The notes: generated from the sequence alone by a model not told the origin. A stretch of DNA of 5,970 bases from Nitratireductor sp. (GCA_020441735.1 JAGRLQ010000059.1:1-5970), one strand, 5' to 3'. Positions 1 through 5,129 are shown, numbered from the stretch's first letter. Numbers and translations are program-made.

Positions 1-1299
1 AAGATCGTCCATGACGAACTGGTCGAGATGCTGGGTTCCGACGCCGAGCCTATCTCGCTGGCAGCAACCCCACCCGTCACCATCATGATGGTCGGCCTGC
101 AGGGATCCGGTAAAACCACCACTTCGGCCAAGATCGCCAAGCGGCTGAACGAGAAGAGCCGCAAGAAGGTGCTGATGGCCTCGCTCGACGTGCGCCGTCC
201 CGCCGCCCAGGAGCAGTTGCGCCAGCTCGGCGAGCAGACCGATGTCGACACGCTGCCCATCGTCGATGGTCAGCAGCCCGTCGAGATTACCAAGCGCGCC
301 CAGCAGGCCGCCAAACTCGGCGGCTATGACGTGCTTATCCTCGATACCGCAGGCCGCACCCATATCGACGAGCCGCTGATGGTCGAAATGGCCGATATCC
401 GCAAGGAGGCCAATCCGCACGAAATTCTGCTCGTTGCCGATGCGCTGACCGGCCAGGACGCCGTCAATCTGGCGAAAAGCTTTGATGATCGCGTCGGCAT
501 TACCGGCCTCGTTCTGACCCGTGTCGACGGTGACGGCCGTGGCGGCGCGGCGCTTTCCATGCGCGCGGTCACCGGCAAGCCGATCAAGTTGATCGGTACC
601 GGCGAGAAGATGGACGCGCTGGAGGATTTCCATCCCTCCCGCATCGCCGACCGCATTCTCGGCATGGGCGACATCGTTTCCCTGGTCGAAAAAGCCGCAG
701 AGACCATCGACCAGGAAAAAGCCGCGGCGATGGCCAAGCGGATGCAGAAGGGCGAGTTCGACCTGAACGACCTTTCCGAGCAATTGAAGCAGATGCAGAA
801 TCTCGGCGGCATGGGCGGCATCATGGGCCTGCTGCCCGGCATCGGAAAGATGAAGAAGCAGATCGAGGAAGCCGGCATCGACGATTCGATCTTCAAGAAG
901 CAGCAGGCGATCATCTCCTCGATGACGCGGGCCGAACGCAAGGCACCGAAACTGCTCAACATGAAACGCAAGCAGCGCGTCGCCACCGGTTCCGGCACCT
1001 CGGTGCAGGAAATCAACCGGCTTCTCAAGATGCATCAGCAGATGGCCGGCATGATGAAGAAGATGTCGAAGCAGAAAGGCGGCCTGCTCGGCGGTATGGG
1101 CGGCGGCATGATGCAGAAGATGATGGGCGGCCTCGGGGGTGGAATGCCCGGCGGCCTTCCGGGACTTCCCGGCGGCATGGGCAAGGGCGGCATGCCCGGG
1201 GGCATGGGTGACCTCGCCAACATGGACCCGAAGGAACTTGAACGCATGGCCCAGCAGATGGGCATGAAACTGCCCAAGGGCCTGCCGGGGAAAAAATGA
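1..1299 (+). CDS. ffh: Signal recognition particle GTPase Ffh (SRP54), 5'-truncated by the window edge
   Basis: Ffh binds 4.5S RNA and signal sequences of nascent membrane proteins and, with FtsY, delivers ribosomes to the inner membrane by paired GTP hydrolysis. The frame is open from base 1, so the gene starts upstream; 432 codons are visible and most of the N domain (probably about 90 residues) is missing. The first internal ATG (position 28) is not the start. In order: P-loop GLQGSGKTT (94-120), DVRRPAA, G3 DTAGR (343-357), G4 TRVDGDGRGG (from 517), and G5 GTGEK (595-609). From about 700 comes the Met-rich M domain, with the hydrophobic finger region around MGLLPGIGK and the RNA-binding RKQRVATGSGTSVQE helix-turn-helix (967-1011). 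The G4 motif has Arg where many GTPases have Lys, which I recall as normal for alphaproteobacterial Ffh. The C-terminal 80 or so residues are a Gly/Met/Pro-rich tail. The stop overlaps the next start (ATGA). Identity is secure. Confidence 0.98.
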   Translation, partial: KIVHDELVEMLGSDAEPISLAATPPVTIMMVGLQGSGKTTTSAKIAKRLNEKSRKKVLMASLDVRRPAAQEQLRQLGEQTDVDTLPIVDGQQPVEITKRAQQAAKLGGYDVLILDTAGRTHIDEPLMVEMADIRKEANPHEILLVADALTGQDAVNLAKSFDDRVGITGLVLTRVDGDGRGGAALSMRAVTGKPIKLIGTGEKMDALEDFHPSRIADRILGMGDIVSLVEKAAETIDQEKAAAMAKRMQKGEFDLNDLSEQLKQMQNLGGMGGIMGLLPGIGKMKKQIEEAGIDDSIFKKQQAIISSMTRAERKAPKLLNMKRKQRVATGSGTSVQEINRLLKMHQQMAGMMKKMSKQKGGLLGGMGGGMMQKMMGGLGGGMPGGLPGLPGGMGKGGMPGGMGDLANMDPKELERMAQQMGMKLPKGLPGKK

Positions 1300-1598
1300 T
1301 GAGCAATCCTGCTTTTGAAAACGCGCTTGAAAAGCTCGCCCATTACCGCGTGTCGATCGACAATCTCGACGCCGCGCTCATTCACATTCTGGCCGAACGC
1401 TTCCGCATCACCAAGGCGGTGGGCGAACTGAAGGCCGGAGCCGATCTTCCCCCGGCCGATCCCGAGCGGGAGAAAAAACAGGTCGAACGGCTGCGCCAGT
1501 TGGCGGCAACGGCCGATCTCGATCCGGACTTCGCCGAAAAGCTTCTCAATTTCATCATCAGGGAAGTGATCCGGCACCACGAACAGGCGCGCGGCTAG
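1296..1598 (+). CDS. Monofunctional chorismate mutase, AroQ (all-helical) class
   Basis: A 100-residue protein predicted to convert chorismate to prephenate in the cytosol, the first step toward Phe and Tyr. By eye it aligns without gaps to the mutase domain of E. coli PheA with an offset of +7. Catalytic residues R11, R28, K39, D48, R51 and E52 correspond to R18, R35, K46, D55, R58 and E59 here. S84 corresponds to V91. Q88, which contacts the substrate ether oxygen, corresponds to H95, followed by E96. There is no fused dehydratase, dehydrogenase or DAHP synthase domain and no signal peptide, so it is the short stand-alone form seen in alphaproteobacteria. The start at 1296 overlaps the ffh stop as ATGA, with GGGG at 1287-1290 upstream; a second ATG follows at 1299 and could also be used. 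Translation is probably coupled to ffh. The symbol is left blank because aroQ is also used for a dehydroquinase. Fold assignment is strong; activity is inferred. Confidence 0.9.
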   Translation: MMSNPAFENALEKLAHYRVSIDNLDAALIHILAERFRITKAVGELKAGADLPPADPEREKKQVERLRQLAATADLDPDFAEKLLNFIIREVIRHHEQARG

Positions 1599-1636
1599 AG
1601 CGTGCCTCAACCAGTCAAAGCAGAAGGATATCAACC

Positions 1637-2173
1637 ATGACTGTCAAACTTCGCCTTGCACGCGGCGGCTCCAAGAAGCGCCCGTTCTATTCCATCGTTG
1701 CAGCCGATGAGCGCATGCCGCGCGATGGCCGCTACATTGAGAAGCTCGGCACCTACAACCCGATGCTGCCGAAAGACGGCGAGCGCGTCGTGCTCAACAA
1801 GGAGCGCGCCGAGCACTGGCTGAAACAGGGCGCCAAGCCGACCGACCGCGTTGCCCGTTTCCTCGATGCCGAAGGCCTGATGAAGCGCGAAGCCCGCAAC
1901 AACCCGCAGAAGGCGCAGCCCGGCAAGAAAGCCCAGGAACGCGTCGCCGAAGCCAAGGCGAAGGAAGAGGAAGCAGCAGCCGCTGCTGCTGCAGCCGAGG
2001 AAGAAGCCAAGGCCGCCGCTGAAGCTCCGGCAGAAGAAGCGCCTGCCGAAGAAGCTGCTGCAGAAGCCCCGGCTGAAGAAGCTGCTGCCGAAGCCCCCGC
2101 TGAAGAGGCAGCTGCTGAAGCGCCTGCAGAAGAGGCTCCGGCTGAGGAAACTGCCGAGGAAAAAGCCGAGTAA
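1637..2173 (+). CDS. rpsP: 30S ribosomal protein bS16 with long Ala/Glu/Pro repeat tail
   Basis: bS16 binds 16S rRNA and helps assemble the lower part of the 30S subunit. Residues 1-82 or so are the conserved core: MTVKLRLARGGSKKRPFY at the N-terminus, then ADERMPRDGRYIEKLGTYNP and the W61/GAKPTD segment. E. coli bS16 is about 82 residues. This one is 178, because the core is followed by a basic linker (about 83-108), an Ala/Glu-rich stretch (109-128) and 9-residue repeats of type EAPAEEAAA (129-172). The tail is low-complexity, strongly acidic and probably disordered. Alphaproteobacterial bS16 proteins often have such extensions, but the repeat number varies. The start has an AGAAGGA Shine-Dalgarno at 1622-1628, 8 bases before the ATG. 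The 38-bp gap after the chorismate mutase shows no promoter that I can identify, so it is probably the last gene of the ffh operon. Its final codons form the left arm of a terminator. Confidence 0.97.
   Translation: MTVKLRLARGGSKKRPFYSIVAADERMPRDGRYIEKLGTYNPMLPKDGERVVLNKERAEHWLKQGAKPTDRVARFLDAEGLMKREARNNPQKAQPGKKAQERVAEAKAKEEEAAAAAAAAEEEAKAAAEAPAEEAPAEEAAAEAPAEEAAAEAPAEEAAAEAPAEEAPAEETAEEKAE
2021..2152 (+). repeat. Tandem 27-bp coding repeats in the rpsP tail
   Basis: The unit encodes EAPAEEAAA. Two units are identical in protein sequence (2063-2089 and 2090-2116). They are flanked by variant units (2021-2062 and 2117-2152) that contain an extra or substituted APAEE block. Synonymous third-base changes separate the copies (ccg/ccc, gaa/gag, gct/gca), so the array is not newly duplicated. 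The number of units may vary between strains. Confidence 0.85.
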
Positions 2174-2183
2174 CCGGCTTTTT
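2160..2183 (+). terminator. Intrinsic terminator of the ffh-rpsP unit, overlapping the rpsP stop
   Basis: The 9-bp perfect inverted repeat AAAAAGCCG (2160-2168) / CGGCTTTTT (2175-2183) has a 6-base loop that contains the end of the rpsP stop codon. The 3' arm supplies the T run, followed by GAATTT. The G+C part of the stem is only 4 bp, so strength is uncertain. Because it is A-rich on one side and T-rich on the other, it could also act on the opposite strand against transcripts from the peroxiredoxin gene. Confidence 0.65.
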
Positions 2184-2200
2184 GAATTTAAGTGTAATGC

Positions 2201-2330
2201 AAAAGGGCAGCCGGCTAGCGCAATTCAGGTTTTGTCGGAATCGGCAAAACCTGAATGCGTAAACAATATCTACGGATTAAATCGTTGTCGCGTTTCCGAA
2301 GAAACGTGAAACGATCTAGCTGCCCTTTTT
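2201..2330. terminator. Bidirectional terminator-like inverted repeat, interrupted in its loop
   Basis: AAAAGGGCAGC (2201-2211) is the exact reverse complement of GCTGCCCTTTT (2319-2329), and a T run continues after it. The arms are 107 bases apart. If the CTAG-bounded segment between them is taken out, the arms join as an 10-11 bp GC-rich stem with a loop of 4-6 bases followed by TTTTT, a typical rho-independent terminator suited to two convergent genes. I infer that this is the old rpsP/peroxiredoxin terminator with an insertion. Whether the split form still terminates is unknown. Confidence 0.5.
2215..2319. repeat. Rhizobial-type intergenic palindromic element (RIME/REP-like), 105 bp
   Basis: The segment begins and ends with CTAG and folds into two strong hairpins. 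The first is ATTCAGGTTTTG (2223-2234) / CAAAACCTGAAT (2245-2256), 12 bp perfect. It extends inward by TCG/CGG (one wobble) to a GAAT loop, and outward by CGC/GCG (2219-2221 / 2257-2259) past a one-base bulge. The second is ATCGTT (2281-2286) / AACGAT (2310-2315) with inner CGTTTC (2291-2296) / GAAACG (2301-2306); on the minus strand this gives a C(UUCG)G loop. The layout, and words such as GCAATTC-AGG, GCGTAAA and GTGAAACG-TCTAG, resemble from memory a short non-coding repeat dispersed in rhizobial genomes. No coding capacity is evident. Assignment to a named family cannot be confirmed here. Confidence 0.65.
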
Positions 2331-2353
2331 CGTTTCCATTTCTGGCAGGACAG

Positions 2354-2980
2354 CTAAAGCTCTGTCACCCGCAGATAGGGCCGCAACGTATCCCAGCCTT
2401 TCGGGAAGATATCCTTCGCCTCTTCATCGCTCACCGACAACGGAATGATGACCTTGCCGCCGGGCGTCCAGTCGGCAGGCGTGGCGATCTTCTTGCTGTC
2501 TGCCAGTTGCAGCGCATCGATCACCCGCAGGATTTCATCGAAATTGCGCCCGACATTCATCGGATAGGTCATGGTCAGGCGAAGCTTCTTGTCCGGATCG
2601 ATGATGAATACCGTGCGGACGGCCTCGGTAACATGCTCGCCGGGATGGATCATGTCGTACAGCCGGGCAATCTGCATCTCCGGATCGGCAACGATGGGGA
2701 ACCCCACATGGGTGTTCTGGGTCTCGTTGACATCAGCGATCCACTTTTCATGCTCTTCGCGGTAGTCGGTCGAAAGCCCGATCGGCTTGACGTTGCGGCT
2801 GGCGAACTCGGCTGAAAGCTGCGCCGTACGACCTATCTCGGTCGTGCAGACCGGGGTAAAATCCGCCGGATGACTGAAGAAGAACGCCCAGGAATCGCCA
2901 ATCCATTCATGGAAGCGGATCGGCCCCGCCGTGGTGTCGGCCTCGAAATCCGGCACGAGGTCTCCGATATGAATGCTCAT
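2354..2980 (-). CDS. 1-Cys peroxiredoxin (Prx6 / AhpC-TSA family)
   Basis: A 208-residue cytosolic thiol peroxidase that reduces H2O2 or organic hydroperoxides through a single peroxidatic cysteine. Residues 5-140 or so form the thioredoxin-like AhpC/TSA domain. The active-site loop is SHPADFTPVCTTE (36-48), with T42, C45 and E48; the conserved Arg is R122. Residues 155-195 or so match the 1-cysPrx C-terminal domain (ATPADW, IIPLSVSDEEAKDIFPKGW, PYLRVT). C45 is the only cysteine, so an outside thiol must recycle it. The residues aligned with the human PRDX6 phospholipase triad (H24, S30, D130) are present, but the surrounding motif is GDSWA rather than GDSWG. A strong GGGAGGAA ribosome site (2984-2991, complement) supports this start. 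It points against its neighbours and separates rpsP from rimM, so it is surely transcribed on its own from the promoter proposed at 3053-3081. No OxyR-like site was recognised. Confidence 0.95.
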   Translation of the reverse strand: MSIHIGDLVPDFEADTTAGPIRFHEWIGDSWAFFFSHPADFTPVCTTEIGRTAQLSAEFASRNVKPIGLSTDYREEHEKWIADVNETQNTHVGFPIVADPEMQIARLYDMIHPGEHVTEAVRTVFIIDPDKKLRLTMTYPMNVGRNFDEILRVIDALQLADSKKIATPADWTPGGKVIIPLSVSDEEAKDIFPKGWDTLRPYLRVTEL

Positions 2981-3052
2981 CGCTTCCTCCCGATATCTGC
3001 TTGTGGAGCCTGGGGTCAGAACCCTGCGTCATGACCTGAACCATAAAGACCC

Positions 3053-3081
3053 ATTATTCCCGACCCTTTGACCTGTATCAA
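3053..3081 (-). promoter_or_regulatory. Probable sigma-70 promoter of the peroxiredoxin gene
   Basis: On the minus strand, TTGATA (3081-3076) and AATAAT (3058-3053) are exactly 17 bases apart; each matches the consensus at 5 of 6 positions. Transcription would start near 3046, giving a leader of about 65 bases that contains the perfect palindrome GTCATGAC (3028-3035). The -35 box lies inside the first of three tandem repeats. Prediction only. Confidence 0.6.
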
Positions 3082-3118
3082 TGGGGGACCTGCATCAATG
3101 GGGACCCACATCAAGGGG
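3071..3118. repeat. Three imperfect tandem repeats at the peroxiredoxin/rimM divergent region
   Basis: ACCTGTATCAATGGGGG (3071-3087), ACCTGCATCAATGGGG (3088-3103) and ACCCACATCAAGGGG (3104-3118) follow each other with no spacer and share AC-C--ATCAA-GGGG. Unit length falls from 17 to 16 to 15 bases. The first unit contains the -35 of the peroxiredoxin promoter; the others lie just upstream of it. The array could be an operator for an unknown regulator or a chance duplication. Confidence 0.7.
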
Positions 3119-3196
3119 CATGAACGCTTGCCGGTGAATTGGCGCACGGCGATGATCGGCCTTTACTTCATTCTCCCGCAGCTTCAAAACAGCGCC

Positions 3197-3712
3197 ATGA
3201 CGAAAGACGATATCCTGCTCGCCCAAATCGGCGCCGCCCACGGCATTCGCGGTGAAGTGCGCGTCAAGCCGTTCGGCGAGGCCGACATGCTCGACCGGTA
3301 CGGGCCGCTGCACGACGCGCAGGGCCGCAGCTACGAAATCACCGCCATGCGGCCGCAAAAGACCGTGCTGGTTGTCCGTTTCAAGGGTATCGGCAGCCGC
3401 GAGGCGGCAGAAGCCCTCAACGGCGTGGAACTGTTTGTCGATCGTTCGGCGCTGCCGGCGCCCGAAGAGGACGAGTTCTACCTTTCCGACCTGATCGGGC
3501 TTCAGGCGGTTTCGCCGCAGGGCGAAACCCTCGGCAAAATCGTCGAAGTGCATGACTTCGGCGCCGGAGATATTATCGAAATCCGTCTGACGAGCGGTAA
3601 GACCGAGCTTTTTGCCTTCACCCGAGAGATCTTCCCGGAAATCCGTATCGCACAGGGCGAAATCACCTTCGTGCCGCCTGAAACCGTCAGCGAGCGTGAG
3701 AAAGAAGAATGA
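3197..3712 (+). CDS. rimM: Ribosome maturation factor RimM
   Basis: RimM binds free 30S subunits near uS19 and assists maturation of the 16S 3' (head) domain. The protein has 171 residues, normal for the family. The N-terminal barrel (about 6-85) carries the signature IGAAHGIRGEVRVKPFGE (11-28). The PRC-type barrel (about 92-165) begins with DEFYLSDLIGLQA. The start at 3197 is chosen because the homology begins a few residues later (ILLAQIGAAHG). The frame stays open upstream to 3068, but that stretch is not RimM-like and overlaps the tandem repeats. No good Shine-Dalgarno precedes 3197 (upstream bases are CTTCAAAACAGCGCC), and an in-frame ATG at 3152 cannot be ruled out. A weak promoter-like pair, TTGCCG (3128) and GATGAT (3151) spaced by 17, could drive it. 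The stop overlaps trmD as ATGA, so the two are probably coupled. Unlike in E. coli, it is not next to rpsP. Confidence 0.95.
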   Translation: MTKDDILLAQIGAAHGIRGEVRVKPFGEADMLDRYGPLHDAQGRSYEITAMRPQKTVLVVRFKGIGSREAAEALNGVELFVDRSALPAPEEDEFYLSDLIGLQAVSPQGETLGKIVEVHDFGAGDIIEIRLTSGKTELFAFTREIFPEIRIAQGEITFVPPETVSEREKEE

Positions 3713-4422
3713 CCTTCCGCGCTTCCGTCATCACGCTCTATCCCGAGATGTTTCCGGGCCCGCTCGGCATATCGCTGGCCGGCAAGGCGCTGGCGGACGG
3801 CGCATGGTCGCTTGAAACCGTCGCCCTGCGCGAGTTCGGCACCGGCAAGCACCGTCAGGTCGACGATACGCCGGCAGGCGGCGGAGCCGGCATGGTGCTC
3901 AGGGCCGACGTGCTGGCAGCCGCCATCGACAGCATCGGCGAAGAAGCCGAGAACGCCGAAAGGCCCCGCCTGCTGATGAGCCCGCGCGGCCGCCCGCTCG
4001 ATCAGGCCTTCGTGCGCGAACTGGCCGAAGGCCTCGGCGCGGTGATTGTTTGCGGCCGTTTCGAGGGCATCGACGAGCGCGTTATCGAGGCGCGCGGGCT
4101 GACGGAAGTCTCGATCGGCGACTATGTGCTGTCGGGTGGCGAACCGGCGGCGATCGTCCTGCTCGACGCGATTGTGCGCCTGCTGCCGGGCGTCATGGGC
4201 AACGACCAGTCCGGCACCCATGAAAGCTTCGAGACCGGCCTGCTGGAACATCCCCACTACACGAGGCCGGCCGAATGGGAGGGCCGCACGATCCCCGAGG
4301 TCCTGACTTCCGGCGATCACGGCAAGGTCGAACGTTGGCGCCGCGAACAGGCGAAGCGATTGACGGCTGAAAGACGGCCTGATCTTATGCCGGGAGGGCA
4401 GGTTCGGGGGGGAGAAAAATGA
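3709..4422 (+). CDS. trmD: tRNA (guanine37-N1)-methyltransferase TrmD
   Basis: TrmD transfers a methyl group from S-adenosylmethionine to G37, next to the anticodon of tRNAs that read CNN codons, and so prevents +1 frameshifting. The protein has 237 residues. The SPOUT trefoil knot is visible as LLMSPRGRPLDQ (88-99), VCGRFEGIDERV (114-125) and SIGDYVLSGGEPAA (135-148). The interdomain and tRNA-binding part follows: ESF-TGLLEHPHYTRP (172-187) and VLTSGDHGKVERWR (198-211). R157 matches E. coli R154. The catalytic Asp169 of E. coli falls on E172 by an ungapped local comparison. The C-terminal domain is slightly shorter than in E. coli (about 255 residues). Start and stop both form ATGA overlaps, with rimM and with the downstream membrane protein gene. 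Confidence 0.97.
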   Translation: MTFRASVITLYPEMFPGPLGISLAGKALADGAWSLETVALREFGTGKHRQVDDTPAGGGAGMVLRADVLAAAIDSIGEEAENAERPRLLMSPRGRPLDQAFVRELAEGLGAVIVCGRFEGIDERVIEARGLTEVSIGDYVLSGGEPAAIVLLDAIVRLLPGVMGNDQSGTHESFETGLLEHPHYTRPAEWEGRTIPEVLTSGDHGKVERWRREQAKRLTAERRPDLMPGGQVRGGEK

Positions 4423-4826
4423 CGGAAATCATCCTGGTTGCGCAGCTTCTGGTGGCTGCCGGTGCGGCGCTCATGGCGATGAAATACCTCGCCGGGCCGG
4501 TACCGGCGGATTACCACCGCCAGATCATCGAAAAGAGCGGCGGAGGCATCGAAACCGGCCACCAGCAGGTGCTGACCGCGCTCTACCGCGCCATGGGCGG
4601 GAGCTTTCTCGGCAATGCCGTATCCCTTGCCCTGCTTGCCTGGTTTGCCGGCACCAGCACCTGGGGCCAATGGGCAATCCTGCTGACCGGACTGGCCTCC
4701 CTCGTGCCGATCATGATGATCGCCTACCGGACGGAACGGGAAACCGGCGTGAAAACGCCCTGGCGCATCGCGGCCATCCTGCAGGTCGTGCTGATCGCCG
4801 CCTTCCTGCTTTTCCTCGCCAGCTGA
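4419..4826 (+). CDS. Conserved hypothetical four-helix membrane protein
   Basis: I do not recognise this 135-residue protein. Four hydrophobic stretches suggest inner-membrane helices at about 3-23, 60-78, 84-102 and 117-134. Between helices 1 and 2 lies a polar segment (about 28-58) with YHRQIIEKSGG and HQQVLTALYRAMGG. Between 3 and 4 is a charged loop, YRTERETGVKTPWR (103-116), whose basic residues suggest a cytoplasmic side. There is no cleavable signal, cysteine or catalytic motif that I can name. The ATG overlaps the trmD stop as ATGA, with a GGAG site at 4411-4414, so it is translated with rimM-trmD. A hairpin at 4871-4906 follows, making it the last gene of that unit. I recall small membrane proteins at this spot in other rhizobia, but a function cannot be given; the neighbourhood of translation genes is only weak evidence for a role in translation. 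Confidence 0.85.
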   Translation: MTEIILVAQLLVAAGAALMAMKYLAGPVPADYHRQIIEKSGGGIETGHQQVLTALYRAMGGSFLGNAVSLALLAWFAGTSTWGQWAILLTGLASLVPIMMIAYRTERETGVKTPWRIAAILQVVLIAAFLLFLAS

Positions 4827-4870
4827 CAGACCATTCCGCCCCGCAAAACACGGTGCCATGGCAACGCATA

Positions 4871-4906
4871 AAAATGCCCGCAGAGTGTCGACAAACCGGG
4901 CATTTT
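4871..4906 (+). terminator. Hairpin terminator after the rimM-trmD-membrane protein unit
   Basis: AAAATGCCCG (4871-4880) pairs perfectly with CGGGCATTTT (4897-4906); the loop is 16 bases and includes the palindrome TGTCGACA (4886-4893). The T run is short (TTTT, then CCCC), so it may be a moderate or partly read-through terminator. Its symmetry would work on either strand. The -35 box proposed for rplS lies in its loop. Confidence 0.6.
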
Positions 4907-4916
4907 CCCCTATAGC
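4888..4916 (+). promoter_or_regulatory. Candidate sigma-70 promoter of rplS
   Basis: TCGACA (4888-4893; 5/6 to TTGACA) and TATAGC (4911-4916; 4/6 to TATAAT) are spaced by 17 bases. The start point would be near 4923, giving a leader of about 207 bases. The promoter overlaps the preceding terminator hairpin. No other equally good pair was found before rplS. Confidence 0.45.
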
Positions 4917-4922
4917 AGCGCG

Positions 4923-5129
4923 GAATTTCCGACATACCGGAAAATGCAATCGACCGGGTGCAAACCATCCGGAGCGGGGTTGGCGGGTTGCCGCGACGCA
5001 TTTTCAATGCACCCCGAACCGGACTTGAACACTCCAGGTCGCTCTTGCCTTTCAAACAAGAACAAGCGTGCGCCGCAAAGAACCGCATACGGGAAAACTG
5101 GCGGGCAACGAAAACGAAGGTACAGTCAA
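4923..5129 (+). other. Long rplS leader with possible folded RNA
   Basis: The 303-bp gap before rplS shows no gene of its own. After the terminator and promoter candidate it contains TTTCCG (4926-4931) / CGGAAA (4938-4943). A larger fold follows at 4969-5022: CCGG (4969-4972) / CCGG (5019-5022), then CGGGGT (4975-4980) / ACCCCG (5011-5016). These enclose two small hairpins, GCGG/CCGC (4983-4986 / 4991-4994) and GCATT/AATGC (4998-5002 / 5006-5010), so a three-way junction is possible. TCTTG/CAAGA (5043-5047 / 5057-5061) is a further short stem. The leader could serve autoregulation by a ribosomal protein, but it matches no leader family I know and the stems are short. Confidence 0.35.

Noticed and set aside
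1035..1634. A 199-codon minus-strand reading frame across the ffh end and chorismate mutase
   Set aside because: Its Pro/Met-rich composition is the complement of the Gly/Met tail of ffh; it is a shadow.
2021..2152. CRISPR-like or mobile repeat array
   Set aside because: The repeats are in frame within rpsP, have no spacers and encode a regular Ala/Glu/Pro tail.
2255..2815. A 186-codon plus-strand reading frame opposite the peroxiredoxin gene
   Set aside because: It is the mirror of a clear, full-length gene, starts inside the palindromic element, and its product has no recognisable feature.
3005..3036. An OxyR-type site or riboswitch in the peroxiredoxin leader (GGGT-CAGA-ACCC and GTCATGAC)
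   Set aside because: The hairpin is only 4 bp and the palindrome 8 bp; neither fits a known operator or riboswitch well enough to call.
3068..3196. An N-terminal extension of RimM from a TTG at 3068
   Set aside because: The extra residues do not look like RimM, the stretch runs through the tandem repeats and promoter region, and the family homology starts just after the ATG at 3197.
3502..4320. A 272-codon minus-strand reading frame opposite rimM and trmD
   Set aside because: Both opposite-strand genes are unmistakable. Long antisense frames are expected at this GC content, and no ribosome site or family feature was seen.
4998..5061. A tRNA gene hinted at by a sequence reading CCGGACTTGAACACTCCAGG
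   Set aside because: No acceptor stem, T-loop GGTTCRA box or anticodon arm could be assembled around it.
4944..5129. An N-terminal extension of bL19 from ATG 4944 or 5007
   Set aside because: The frame is open by chance in GC-rich DNA. bL19 proteins begin with the NIIxQLE motif found at 5130, which has its own ribosome site.
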